Below are positions 45,669-54,874 of a stretch of DNA of 64,000 bases, piece after piece. The stretch spans positions 657,113 to 721,112 of the forward strand of contig NZ_JAALLN010000001.1 of the NCBI RefSeq assembly GCF_011751075.1. Direction: 5' to 3'. Origin of the DNA: Flavobacterium poyangense (GTDB lineage Bacteria; Bacteroidota; Bacteroidia; Flavobacteriales; Flavobacteriaceae). The position numbers were made by a program, and so were the translations under genes. The notes beneath the pieces were generated by a model that searched no databases, was not told the DNA's origin, and saw nothing but the letters and a program-made list of their open reading frames with translations. Within the stretch, counting starts at the first letter, position 1, and every line of letters begins with the position of its first letter.

Positions 45669-47402
45669 TTAAACTAAATTTAAAAACAAATTAAAGGCAA
45701 TCTTTGTACCATTCCCTTCTTTACTTTCAACATTTATTTGTCCGCCAAATAACTCTACTATTTCTTTACAGAGATTCAGCCCTAATCCAACGCCCAGATC
45801 GTTAACTTTTCCGGAAACTTCTCCCTGGTAATACAACTCAAATATGTTTTTCAGGTCGTGTTCTGAAATCCCGATTCCGCTATCCCGAATCTCTACTTTT
45901 AAATTTAACTGCTTATTTGTAACTTTTTCATGATTAATTACAATCGATATTAACCCGTTTGTAGTAAATTTATTAGCGTTACCTATAATATTGTAAAAAA
46001 GCTGATGAATTTTTATTGCATCAGAGTTCACCTCAACATTTGAAAGCAGACTGGAATTCATCTCAATTTTATTCCCTTTACTTTCTACCAGTGAACGCAT
46101 CGAAGAAATAATTTCATTGATTTCTCCTTTCAGCTCAAATTCGTGGCTTTTTAATTTAGGCGAACGATTTTCGTCTTTAGAATAGTCCAGGATCTGATTA
46201 GCCAAAAGAAGCAACGAATTTGTTGTAAACTGAATTGACTTAAAGGTCTCTTTTATTTCAAGATCTTTAATCGAAGAGCTGATCATTTTACTGTAAATAG
46301 AAATTATACTTAGCGGTGATCTGATTTCATGACTTATCATCCCCATAATTCTATTTTTGAAATTCAGATTTTGACGAATTTGATTTTGAGCCACGATCAG
46401 TCTCTTCTCATATTCAAAAGCCATTCTTGTAAAACTTAAAATGATAACAGATATGAAAAGCATCACTACAATTAAAATTGCTATTGTATAATTTCTTGCC
46501 GCTTTACTTGAAATATATTGATTTTGAATTTTTTTCTGATCATCGCTTTGAAGCGCACTTATAGAATTATTATAAGTAGGAATTATTTCTGCTTCTAATT
46601 CTAAAAGCTTATTATTAAGATTCGTTAGTTTTGAGTCCTGTTCTCTTAAACTGATAAAAGAATTTTTCAGGGTTTTAAACTGATTTTCGTAGTACTTATT
46701 AGTTGTCTTAACTAAATTAGCCATCTGATCTTCGATACTTCCCGAAACTATTTTATCGTTGTATTTCATCGTTACAGTTACATTCAACTGCTCTTTCTGC
46801 ACATCCATTCTTCCGGCTAATGCATCTCCTAGTCTCGAAAACAATCCTTTTTTAGATACACTGTCTACTTTAATATAAGAATCCGTTTTTACATCATCTA
46901 AAATCTTTTTATATTCAAATCTGTTAAGTTTAAAATCTTCTGAAATTTTGGTATTATTTGTATTTAGCTGTGCATTAATAATAGAATCAATACTCGATTT
47001 TAATGCTAAAATTTTTAATTCCGACTGATTCTTTTCTTCCAGAATCTTAACAAAATCTTTATTACCTCTGCTAATTAAGCTCAGGCTGTCAATTAAATCA
47101 CTTATTTCATTTAAAGAAGCCGTGTATTTAGCAAGCGAAATCGAATCCTTATTACTTGTATAAGCATTGAAATTGCGTTGTGAATCAATAAATGAATTGT
47201 TTATTTTACCTGTAAAATGTGCTATTTTATTCAATGAATTCAAAGAATCCAGCGTTTTCGAAATTTCAGATTCTTGGGCCGATTGCCTGTACCAGATAAT
47301 AATTACAAGTAGCTGTAGCACTATTACAGCAGCTATTAAGGTATACTGAATAATTTTTCGATACTTGAGTTTTAGATCTAAGTCATTGGACTTATTACTC
47401 AT
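45669..47402 (-). CDS. Membrane sensor histidine kinase
   Basis: Starting at 47402 (MSNKSNDLDLKLKYRK) gives 577 residues; the 42-residue upstream extension is hydrophobic and unlikely. Two membrane helices (about 17-37 and 304-326) frame a periplasmic helical sensor of about 265 residues. The kinase core has H358 in MISHEIRSPLS, N-box NIIGNANKFT, G1 DSGIGIS and G2 GVGLGLN. There is no receiver domain. It is paired with the LuxR-type regulator downstream and read from P3, so the system probably controls its own synthesis. Confidence 0.9.
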   Translation of the reverse strand: MSNKSNDLDLKLKYRKIIQYTLIAAVIVLQLLVIIIWYRQSAQESEISKTLDSLNSLNKIAHFTGKINNSFIDSQRNFNAYTSNKDSISLAKYTASLNEISDLIDSLSLISRGNKDFVKILEEKNQSELKILALKSSIDSIINAQLNTNNTKISEDFKLNRFEYKKILDDVKTDSYIKVDSVSKKGLFSRLGDALAGRMDVQKEQLNVTVTMKYNDKIVSGSIEDQMANLVKTTNKYYENQFKTLKNSFISLREQDSKLTNLNNKLLELEAEIIPTYNNSISALQSDDQKKIQNQYISSKAARNYTIAILIVVMLFISVIILSFTRMAFEYEKRLIVAQNQIRQNLNFKNRIMGMISHEIRSPLSIISIYSKMISSSIKDLEIKETFKSIQFTTNSLLLLANQILDYSKDENRSPKLKSHEFELKGEINEIISSMRSLVESKGNKIEMNSSLLSNVEVNSDAIKIHQLFYNIIGNANKFTTNGLISIVINHEKVTNKQLNLKVEIRDSGIGISEHDLKNIFELYYQGEVSGKVNDLGVGLGLNLCKEIVELFGGQINVESKEGNGTKIAFNLFLNLV

Positions 47403-47788
47403 TAAATATTTTCTAATCAAAATTTTACAATTTAAGATGATAAAAAATAATGAGTTATAAATTACTAACCCATTAATTGTTTTTAAATAGGTATACAGTA
47501 TTATCACAAATGATGTACTACAATTCAAATAAGTATTTTTTTTAGCTAGTTAATTAGATTAAACTAATTAAAATCTAAAACGGAAAAGTTACTTATAGTT
47601 TAAAAAAACAAAAGCAGCTTACATAACTTAATGAAGCTCAGCCCTTGTAAAACCAAAAGTAACTATATCGACAATACCTATTTAAACGAGATTTGGGGGA
47701 ATCTTTTTAGTCGAGTAAAATGCCTCTAACAATTTACATATTATAATTCATTTTTTGAAATATATTTTTATTTTATTTAAAGGAGCAG

Positions 47789-47857
47789 CGAAAATACCTA
47801 CCTTATGCAAAATATCATGTAGAACAATAAAAAATCAAGTGTAGAACTTGTTCTACA
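47789..47857 (-). promoter_or_regulatory. Promoter P3 of the kinase/regulator unit
   Basis: On the minus strand: palindrome TGTAGAACAAGTTCTACA (47857-47840), half-site GTTCTACA (47825-47818) and TATTTTCG as -7 box (47796-47789), one mismatch from TAnnTTTG. Spacings of 22 and 29 bp equal those in P1 and P2. The palindrome is identical to P1 and continues AAAATAC on the plus strand in both. The site might also act on the OmpA gene on the other side. Confidence 0.7.
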
Positions 47858-48080
47858 AAATACCTTTTTTTATTTCAACTGACATTTCGAAAAAATAAAT
47901 TAATTCACAACTATTTTTCCATCAAAATAAGGCCGGCAACCAATTAATTATAGAAGTTTAACATTTCCGAAAAAGTAAAAACACAAACAATTAATTTCCA
48001 AATAGTTGCCATTAAAAACTTACTAATACTTCCTGTCAGTTGGTCCTCTAAAATACCACAATTAATTACTGCCCATTTTT

Positions 48081-48107
48081 TTGATGAATCATTGTCTGCT
48101 AGTTTTG
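48081..48107 (+). promoter_or_regulatory. Candidate OmpA gene promoter
   Basis: TAGTTTTG at 48100-48107 fully matches TAnnTTTG, with TTG 16 bases upstream (48081-48083), slightly short for the -33 element. It would give a 5' leader of about 18-20 bases before the ATG at 48132. Confidence 0.45.
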
Positions 48108-48131
48108 CCAAAAATTTTAAACATTAATAAA

Positions 48132-49391
48132 ATGAAAAAATTCATAATTACATTAGTTTTTGCTTCGGCGGTATCTGCCATAAATGCTCAGGTAAAAAAT
48201 GAAAAAAGTACAAAAACAACCGACTACAACAAATGGTCTATCGAATTGGCTGGTGGAGTAAACAAACCTCAAAAACCAATGACTTCTGGTTATTTTACCT
48301 CTACGCCAAGCCCGTATGTTGTTGATTTGGGAGTTAGATACATGTTTAATAACAAATTTGGTTTGAAAGTTGACGCTGGTTACAATAGTTTTACAGACAA
48401 AAACAACTCTAAAAGTTTTGACACCAGATATTACAGAGCAGATCTTCAGGCAGTTGCTAACTTAGGACGCATCATGAATTTTGAAACATGGACTAACACA
48501 ATTAATGTTTTAGGTCATGCCGGTTTTGGATTAGCACAGTTAGAAGATCAAAATTCTGCTTTAAAAGACAGAATGGGTAATTTTATTGCTGGTGTAACCG
48601 GACAAATTAAATTATCGAATCGACTTGTTTTAACAGGTGACTTTACAACTATTGTAAATTCAAACCAAAATGTAGCTTTTGATGGTGCAAGTGCGGTAGA
48701 ATCAAGAGGATTTTCGGGAGTTGTCTTTAATGGTACAGTAGGTTTGACTGTTTATTTAGGTAAAAACCAAAAACATGCTGACTGGGTTATCGATAACGGA
48801 AATGAAATTGATGATTTGAAAAAAAGAATCAATGACATTGAAAATTCTATGTTAGATACTGACAAAGATGGTGTTCCGGATTATTTAGATGAAGAACCAA
48901 ACACTATTTCTGGTGTAATGGTAAATACAAAAGGAAAATCTATCGACTTAAACAACAACAATGTTCCTGACGAATTAGAAAGCTATTTGTTAAAAACTTA
49001 CGGAAGTAATACCGATAAATCTCCTGTATTAAACAACAATGAGTTGATCAAAAATCTAATCAACGGTGGTTATGTGTGTACTTATTTTGATTTTGGAAAA
49101 TCTACACCAACAAATGTTTCTACAGAAGGTATTGACTTTATCTTAAACTACTTAAGAAACAATCCAAATGCTTCAGTAGATATTATTGGTCACGCTGACG
49201 AAATTGGTAAATCTGCTTACAATGACAAATTATCTGCTTCAAGAGCCAATAGTGTTAAGAATGTTTTAGTGAAAGCTAACATAAAAGCATCTCGCTTAAA
49301 TATTGTAGCTGATGGTGAAGATAATTCAGTTGAAAAAGATTCAGATGCTGCTCGTAAATTAGTACGTAAAGTAACCTTTAGAGTTAAATAA
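48132..49391 (+). CDS. OmpA-family outer-membrane protein
   Basis: Starting at 48132 (MKKFIITLVFASAVSAINAQ) gives 419 residues; the frame extends 17 residues upstream but the signal peptide sets the start. An eight-stranded barrel (about 30-235) is followed by a thrombospondin-3-type acidic repeat (DTDKDGVPDYLDEEP) and an OmpA-C domain (FDFGKSTPTNVSTEG, then IIGHADEIGKSAYNDKLSAS). It links the outer membrane to peptidoglycan. It is a single-gene unit with a terminator 30 bases after the stop. Confidence 0.92.
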   Translation: MKKFIITLVFASAVSAINAQVKNEKSTKTTDYNKWSIELAGGVNKPQKPMTSGYFTSTPSPYVVDLGVRYMFNNKFGLKVDAGYNSFTDKNNSKSFDTRYYRADLQAVANLGRIMNFETWTNTINVLGHAGFGLAQLEDQNSALKDRMGNFIAGVTGQIKLSNRLVLTGDFTTIVNSNQNVAFDGASAVESRGFSGVVFNGTVGLTVYLGKNQKHADWVIDNGNEIDDLKKRINDIENSMLDTDKDGVPDYLDEEPNTISGVMVNTKGKSIDLNNNNVPDELESYLLKTYGSNTDKSPVLNNNELIKNLINGGYVCTYFDFGKSTPTNVSTEGIDFILNYLRNNPNASVDIIGHADEIGKSAYNDKLSASRANSVKNVLVKANIKASRLNIVADGEDNSVEKDSDAARKLVRKVTFRVK

Positions 49392-49416
49392 AAGCAACTT
49401 ATAGAATTCTAATAGT

Positions 49417-49452
49417 AAAAAAGCTTCGGAGAAATCCGGAGCTTTTTGTTTT
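49417..49452 (+). terminator. Terminator of the OmpA gene
   Basis: AAAGCTTCGGA and TCCGGAGCTTT pair with a GAAA loop and T-run. The same hairpin recurs at 50819. Confidence 0.8.
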
Positions 49453-49535
49453 AATACTACTTATGTTAAATTCCAAACTTTTTAAATTCCAAATTCCAAT
49501 TTTAAATTGCTTCGCCTGTTCGCTATCGCTCACGA
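49417..49535. repeat. Left copy of the composite repeat flanking the AbiEii pair
   Basis: The order is terminator hairpin, then AATACTACTTATGTTAAATT, then CCAAA, then GCTTCGCCTGTTCGCTATCG. The right copy is at 50819-50920 in the same orientation. Confidence 0.7.
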
Positions 49536-49598
49536 CGAAAATCTAAATTTCTAAAAACGCTTTTTTTGGAGGTTGCTTTGGTATTTTTTCAAAGTATA

Positions 49599-50366
49599 TT
49601 ATCTTATTCTCGTACCCTGCGGTCCTGGAAAACGAATGTCTAAATGAGAATACAAATTTCTCACTTTACTACGCCAGTCTATCTTTGAAACTGCCCACTG
49701 TTTGCTCCCTTCAACTATATGTATAGTATCGTGAGAATGAGACGGAAGTTTTATTGTACTCTGGACTGCGTCAAATTTTAAAAACAACTGGGGATTGTTG
49801 ATTGGTGAAAGATGTTTATCTAAATCAAAAATAGTTCTGTCATTTTCGCTGCTAAACTTAGACATTTTAACTTTTAATTCTTCATAAAGTTTAACCAAAG
49901 AAATTTCATTAGTTATAAAATCAAGGTCATAAATATCTTTCTTTGTTGTCCGATTCGCCGCACTTACTAATTTAAACAAACCGATATCTATTTTAGATAA
50001 AAGACGAATATTTTCTTTCATTTCAATCGGGTAAAGGTTCTTCATATTTTGTAGCAGTTCAACTTTTACAACTAATTCTTTAGAAATAACAACGAAAAAC
50101 CTTAAGAAAACAAACTGGTCATTAATATCACACGGCCTATCAAATCTAATAGCTTTATCTCCATAATACTCAACAACTTCTTCTGCTATTTTTCTGAAGC
50201 CCTCCCGTCCAATTATATCAGGAGAAAACAAATCAATATCATCAGAAATTCTGTGATTAAACTGCAAAGCAAGATTAGTCCCTCCTCCCAATGCAAATCC
50301 TGAGAGAGAAGGCAAGTTCTGTAATTCTGAGATCACTTTTAATATTTCAGGAGATACAGCACTCAT
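49599..50366 (-). CDS. Nucleotidyltransferase toxin, AbiEii/AbiGii family
   Basis: A 255-residue protein with the DNA polymerase-beta-type motif: GGGTNLALQ (28-36), R39 and SDDIDLFSP (41-49), where D43 and D45 bind metal; the usual third acid is probably in VVKVELLQ. This family modifies tRNA or related targets and acts in type IV-like toxin-antitoxin and abortive-infection systems. The gene starts 26 bases after its probable partner. The pair is flanked by direct repeats. I see no sign of decay. Confidence 0.85.
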   Translation of the reverse strand: MSAVSPEILKVISELQNLPSLSGFALGGGTNLALQFNHRISDDIDLFSPDIIGREGFRKIAEEVVEYYGDKAIRFDRPCDINDQFVFLRFFVVISKELVVKVELLQNMKNLYPIEMKENIRLLSKIDIGLFKLVSAANRTTKKDIYDLDFITNEISLVKLYEELKVKMSKFSSENDRTIFDLDKHLSPINNPQLFLKFDAVQSTIKLPSHSHDTIHIVEGSKQWAVSKIDWRSKVRNLYSHLDIRFPGPQGTRIR

Positions 50367-50392
50367 AAAATTAAACCCTTTGGTTAGTAAAT

Positions 50393-50680
50393 CTACAAAG
50401 CAAAACGACTGAAAGCCTCTACATTATACCTTTTGGCAACACTTTTACAGACATTATTACTAATGTTCTCTGTAGTTTGTTTTAAATATTTTATAATATC
50501 CGAAGAAGAATAGAGACTTTCTAAAAGCACAATATCTGATTCAAATGTATCAGGTGTAGTTGCATAGAGTGCCCTTGGAATTATGACGGCCTTATCTTTT
50601 ATAATATCAAGCTTATTATAATCCATGTCCCAAAATAAATATTTAGGAAAAATGTCCGCTATATTAACTTTTTGTCTCAT
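50393..50680 (-). CDS. Probable antitoxin partner of the AbiEii-type toxin (DUF6922-like)
   Basis: From the ATG at 50680 (MRQKVNIADIFPKYLFWDMD) this is 95 residues, acidic, with conserved IIPRALYAT and a C-terminal helical stretch. It matches small proteins (DUF6922-like) often found ahead of AbiEii toxins in Bacteroidota, unlike the winged-helix AbiEi of Firmicutes. Five more residues upstream are possible. The role as antitoxin is inferred from position. Confidence 0.65.
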   Translation of the reverse strand: MRQKVNIADIFPKYLFWDMDYNKLDIIKDKAVIIPRALYATTPDTFESDIVLLESLYSSSDIIKYLKQTTENISNNVCKSVAKRYNVEAFSRFAL

Positions 50681-50818
50681 ACTGCAAAGATACAATTAAT
50701 AAGACTGCCATTCTTCTTTTTAATTTTACTTTATTAACTACTAACACTTTATAACAAAGTTTACTTGTTTTTAACAATATCTATTTTACTTTAAAAATAA
50801 GAGCAATGTTATCAAGAT

Positions 50819-50920
50819 AAAGCTTCGGAGAAATCCGGGGCTTTTTTGTTTTTAATACTACTTATGTTAAATTCCAAAATTTAAATTGTTTCGCCAGTTT
50901 GCTATCACTCGGGTAGCAGA
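50819..50920. repeat. Right copy of the composite repeat
   Basis: It contains the same hairpin (AAAGCTTCGGAGAAATCCGG, then GGC and T-run), then AATACTACTTATGTTAAATT, then a REP-like segment GTTTCGCCAGTTTGCTATC with a few changes from the left copy. Confidence 0.7.
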
Positions 50921-50999
50921 TTGGTTCAGATTACTTTTATCAGATCACAAAACAAAAAAATCAGCCTAATCTGCAACCCGAGGGATAGCGAGCTGGCGG
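50891..50999. repeat. Inverted REP-like element
   Basis: CGCCAGTTTGCTATCACTCG at the left end pairs, with three mismatches over 23 bases, with GAGGGATAGCGAGCTGGCG at the right end. About 60 bases lie between. Confidence 0.6.
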
Positions 51000-51114
51000 A
51001 GCAGATCTGCGTGAATAAAAAAAACTTGTCAAACCTATAAGTAACATAGAGATTTGACAAGTTTCATGAATTATTCCCGACAAATTAAACAGGTATCAAT
51101 TTGTCTTTCTTAAA

Positions 51115-53109
51115 CTATTCCGGACAAATAAACGGATAGTGTTTTTCATCGATAATAGGTTCGATACCAAAAAAGTCATTCAGAACAGATTCGGCAGTAC
51201 AAAAAGCACCTTCCACCCATGCCTGATCGTTTGAGTAGGTCTCGCCAACGATAAAAATATCGCAATCTGTTTTCGGAATAAGCTGTGATGGCTTTCTGAT
51301 CTTTCTTTGCACATCGCCTAAGTCATAGTGTGATTTATAGGCATGATAACCGGCATTAAAAGGAGGCAACGACCAATCCATATATTTCGTTTCTAAAGGC
51401 TCCGGCACGGCAGAATAATCGGTTTGTGGTCCGAAATGCAATGACGCTAATTGCGAGCGAAGCATTTTTACCATAACAGGTGTGGCAGTTCTTGGCCCTA
51501 TAAGCGGTTGACAATCTCTGGACTCCGGAATCTTACGTGTCGCTTTTGGGCCTAATTCTAAAGCTTTCCAAAAGGTTGTATATTGAATATCATCGTAACT
51601 GGCCAGAATACCATATACTTTTTCTCCTTTTTCTTTTAGGGCATTATCTCCAAAATAAACCACTTGTCGGATCGGCATATCGGTAATACTTGGACCAATA
51701 GTGTCTAATTCGGCCACTGTTGAGATTTGACTTTCCTGTTTATACGTTAGACGCTCTTGTATGGCATTTTCTACAGCAGCTATAAAACTACCTTTATCGT
51801 TGAACGAATTACCAATAATCTCCGGATTTTTAGATTCTTCTATTCCTTTAAGATATTCAGGAGGGAAACCTTCTTTTTTTAATTTTACTATTCCTTCTTG
51901 TGTCAAAAAGTAACTCGTTAGTTTAGCCGGATACGTTGGACCTCCCTCGGGCGTTTCTCTCCACCATGGTGTCTTGAAAAACATTCCTATTTTGTATGAA
52001 GGTTCCATAATTACAGATTCCAGATACAATTGTACTTTTTCGTGATTTAATACATCCAGGCCATCTTTGTCGCTGTATCGGCTTGCCTGAGCTACCAAAT
52101 CTATAGCCGCTCTTGGCATAGCAAGAAAGGCTGCATCACATGTTTTACTTTCTGCCAGTTTATCCGGTGCCAGACGTGTTGCTGTCGTAAAATGTATTTT
52201 GGACTTGATATGCACAATAGAACGCAGTCTGATATTTGGGAAATAACTCAACGTAATCCCTTTCTGTTTCGCCAGTTTTTCGACTTCATTAAACAGAGCA
52301 TCAAATAAACTGGAATATCCTTTTATCAAAGTTTTGTATTGTGTTCCGGGTGTAAATTCGTCATTGACATTAAACGACTGGGCGCTGTTGCTGTTTACTA
52401 CGTTTGAGCTATAGCCATTTCCATCAGACAAATAACTAAAACCTTCCTGTCCAAGCATATCATAACCCAAATTCCAATATCCGATTTCTTTTAGTAAATC
52501 TCCTTTTTTAAAGATCGAACTCTCCGGCATTTCAATATTGATTCTTCCATCATCATAAAACTTACACCATTCTCTTCGGGTGGTAGGCCCTGATGTCTGT
52601 GTAATCGCTACCGATTGTATGGTTGTAAACCCATCATCCGGCGGAGCATCTTCGGCGTAATTGTTTGCTGCATAAGGTGCGGGCTGATTAGAATTGACAC
52701 TGGAGACATACATGTTTTTGGCACGCAAAGACATTAAGGGATCAGCCGACTCATTAAAGGAAATAGAATCTTTTTGCAGATCCAGTTTTTCTATCGTTTT
52801 AGTCACTACACGATGTCCGGCTCCCATTGGAGTGCCGTTCCAGTAGGAATATCTCATACCTCCCAATTCCAGATACGAATTGTCTTTATTGTCCTTATAG
52901 TGCCAAGTACAAACACGTGCTCCCGGTGCTCTTGTACCCGGATCTTTTTTAGAAAAATCGTATTGTCCCCAATCATAGAGTTCTAATACATCGCCTTTCA
53001 CAAGCATTTTTTCGTTTTTTTTGTCTTTGGAAGTTCCATCAAGCAACCTCCATGCCGTATAAAGTCCGGCAGCACCTGCTCCAAAAATAGAATATGTTTT
53101 CTTTGCCAT
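51115..53109 (-). CDS. FAD-dependent amine/L-amino-acid oxidase
   Basis: A 664-residue flavoprotein. The N-terminus carries the dinucleotide-binding motif GAGAAG (10-15), then LELGGMRYSY (about 77-86), typical of L-amino-acid oxidases and the monoamine oxidase fold, and a C-terminal FAD segment (IFIVGETYSNDQAWVEGA). It would oxidise an amino acid to a 2-keto acid (imine), ammonia and hydrogen peroxide. No signal peptide is seen, so it is cytoplasmic. It starts 46 bases after the keto-acid decarboxylase gene, its likely pathway partner. The substrate cannot be told from sequence. Confidence 0.85.
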   Translation of the reverse strand: MAKKTYSIFGAGAAGLYTAWRLLDGTSKDKKNEKMLVKGDVLELYDWGQYDFSKKDPGTRAPGARVCTWHYKDNKDNSYLELGGMRYSYWNGTPMGAGHRVVTKTIEKLDLQKDSISFNESADPLMSLRAKNMYVSSVNSNQPAPYAANNYAEDAPPDDGFTTIQSVAITQTSGPTTRREWCKFYDDGRINIEMPESSIFKKGDLLKEIGYWNLGYDMLGQEGFSYLSDGNGYSSNVVNSNSAQSFNVNDEFTPGTQYKTLIKGYSSLFDALFNEVEKLAKQKGITLSYFPNIRLRSIVHIKSKIHFTTATRLAPDKLAESKTCDAAFLAMPRAAIDLVAQASRYSDKDGLDVLNHEKVQLYLESVIMEPSYKIGMFFKTPWWRETPEGGPTYPAKLTSYFLTQEGIVKLKKEGFPPEYLKGIEESKNPEIIGNSFNDKGSFIAAVENAIQERLTYKQESQISTVAELDTIGPSITDMPIRQVVYFGDNALKEKGEKVYGILASYDDIQYTTFWKALELGPKATRKIPESRDCQPLIGPRTATPVMVKMLRSQLASLHFGPQTDYSAVPEPLETKYMDWSLPPFNAGYHAYKSHYDLGDVQRKIRKPSQLIPKTDCDIFIVGETYSNDQAWVEGAFCTAESVLNDFFGIEPIIDEKHYPFICPE

Positions 53110-53155
53110 GATTTATGTTTTTAAAGTTTTTTATTTGTTTGTTGAGGAATTGTTT

Positions 53156-54874
53156 TTATTCACTACCGAGTCTTTTCATTTGTCGGGCGAGGTCTTTTTG
53201 CGGAATTACAATTTCTACCAAAGTCGGAAGAGTTGTTTTTTTCTTAAGTTTCAGAAGTACTTCATCCAGCTCACTAACAGTTTCAGCTCGATAGCTGTTT
53301 GCTCCAAACGCTTTGGCAAGTGCCTGATAGTCCCATTTTGGAAGAATGTCAAATTCATCAAACTTATGAGTAGGTCCGGGTTCAAAGGCGTCCATATCTA
53401 CATATACTTGCTCTATGGCATAAACTCCATTGCTCATCACGAATATCACAGAATTGATATTGTATCTCGCAAGAGTCGAAAGTGATTGTGCAATCATCAT
53501 AAAACCTCCATCGCCGGCTACTGTCCAAGCCTGTTTACCACTTCCCAACTGAGCGCCTGAAGCGGCACCGGTTTCAAAACCAATACACTGCCAGGCAGCC
53601 GAAGAGATATAGGCATTTTGTGATAAACCATAAATATTAGTCGCCACATACATAGACGTACTTACACCAAAAGTCATCACAATATTGTCCAGCATTTTCT
53701 GCTTTTCCAAAAAAGATACGGTATGCTCAAAAAAGCGGTTAAAGGTTATAACCTCCGGGGTTTTATCATATTTCGGATCAGAGTTGGACTTCCAGGGCTC
53801 CGGAAATTTAGGTTGCGCCGGTGCTGTCACTTTTAAAGGATATCCCGTCGTTTTTTTGAAACGTTCTGTTAGTGCTTCAATAAAATCTTTCAGAGTAACT
53901 CCACTATAGGTAAAATAACCCGCTCGCATTTCCTGCGTCGTGGACAAAATCATGTCTGAAAATTTGTTTTCTACCAACCACAAATAATCATCGGTAATGA
54001 TCGTTCCTAAAGAAATTATACAATCAGAGGCTTCCACCAGTTTGATTACTTCCGGAATCGAGGCCTGATCAGAGTATGTTCCTATAAATTTATCTCCTTT
54101 TTCATCCAGTACCGTTTTTCCTAGAGAAGTTGTCGTGTACAACATTCCACTCTCTTTAATAAGTGCCTCTAATTGCTTGGTTAAATCATGCCGCAAAAGC
54201 TCTACACCTGCCAAAATCAAAGGGGATTTGGCCTGAGTAATCTGACTCCAGGCTTGAGAAACTGCATTCTCAAGAGCCAACGGTTCACTCTTCGGTATTT
54301 CAGCTTTTAGTTTTTTAGCAGGAGGTTTAGGACACGGTTCACCCCAAACCTCTTTGTAACAGGCGATATACACAGGGCGTTGGTATGTAAGTGCCGCAAT
54401 GAGTAACTTATCGATTTTTTCGGGAGCATCTACCGAGCTGCTCAACGTCTCTGCCGCTACAGTTACTCGTTCATACACTTCCTGATCTGTGTTGAGGTTT
54501 CCCGTAGAGTGATGGTACAGTACATTGTACATACTTCCAATTTGTCGGGCATCTGATCCCGGAGTAGCACTAATAACAACCACGGGGCTACGCTCTACAT
54601 AAGCTCCGGCAATAGCATTTAATGCACTAAAAGTACTCACTCCATATTGCAAAGACACTGCCGATAAACCTCGGGTACGGGCATAAGCATCCGCTGCATA
54701 GGAAGCATCGAGTTCGTTAGTCGTTCCAATAGTTTTAATCCCTTCAAAGTCTTCCAAGGCTTGTGTAAAATGTTTTACATAATCTCCCGGGATCTGAAAA
54801 ACTTCCGTAACATTTAATTGTTTGAGTCGGGTGAGCAGATAATCTGCAACTGTAAATTCTTTTGTAGGTTTCAT
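53156..54874 (-). CDS. Thiamine-diphosphate 2-keto-acid decarboxylase (indolepyruvate/pyruvate type)
   Basis: A 572-residue enzyme of the pyruvate/indolepyruvate decarboxylase class. The essential glutamate is E54 (TTNELDASYAADAYAR), the paired histidines are H121-H122 (LYHHSTG) and the cofactor motif runs from GDG (454-456) to N482. The HH pair separates it from acetolactate synthases. It removes CO2 from a 2-keto acid to give an aldehyde. Together with the adjacent amine oxidase it would turn an amino acid such as phenylalanine, tryptophan or leucine into an aldehyde. Which substrate is used is inference. Confidence 0.88.
   Translation of the reverse strand: MKPTKEFTVADYLLTRLKQLNVTEVFQIPGDYVKHFTQALEDFEGIKTIGTTNELDASYAADAYARTRGLSAVSLQYGVSTFSALNAIAGAYVERSPVVVISATPGSDARQIGSMYNVLYHHSTGNLNTDQEVYERVTVAAETLSSSVDAPEKIDKLLIAALTYQRPVYIACYKEVWGEPCPKPPAKKLKAEIPKSEPLALENAVSQAWSQITQAKSPLILAGVELLRHDLTKQLEALIKESGMLYTTTSLGKTVLDEKGDKFIGTYSDQASIPEVIKLVEASDCIISLGTIITDDYLWLVENKFSDMILSTTQEMRAGYFTYSGVTLKDFIEALTERFKKTTGYPLKVTAPAQPKFPEPWKSNSDPKYDKTPEVITFNRFFEHTVSFLEKQKMLDNIVMTFGVSTSMYVATNIYGLSQNAYISSAAWQCIGFETGAASGAQLGSGKQAWTVAGDGGFMMIAQSLSTLARYNINSVIFVMSNGVYAIEQVYVDMDAFEPGPTHKFDEFDILPKWDYQALAKAFGANSYRAETVSELDEVLLKLKKKTTLPTLVEIVIPQKDLARQMKRLGSE

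Larger units (their letters stand above)
47403..48131. other. Divergent promoter region of kinase and OmpA genes
   Basis: About 730 bases with promoter P3 (minus) and the OmpA promoter (plus). The minus leader of about 380 bases includes a possible 5' extension of the kinase frame. No other gene is seen. Confidence 0.6.
50681..51114. other. Intergenic repeats right of the toxin pair
   Basis: It holds the right copy of the composite repeat and a further inverted element at 50891-50999. No gene is seen. Confidence 0.55.
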
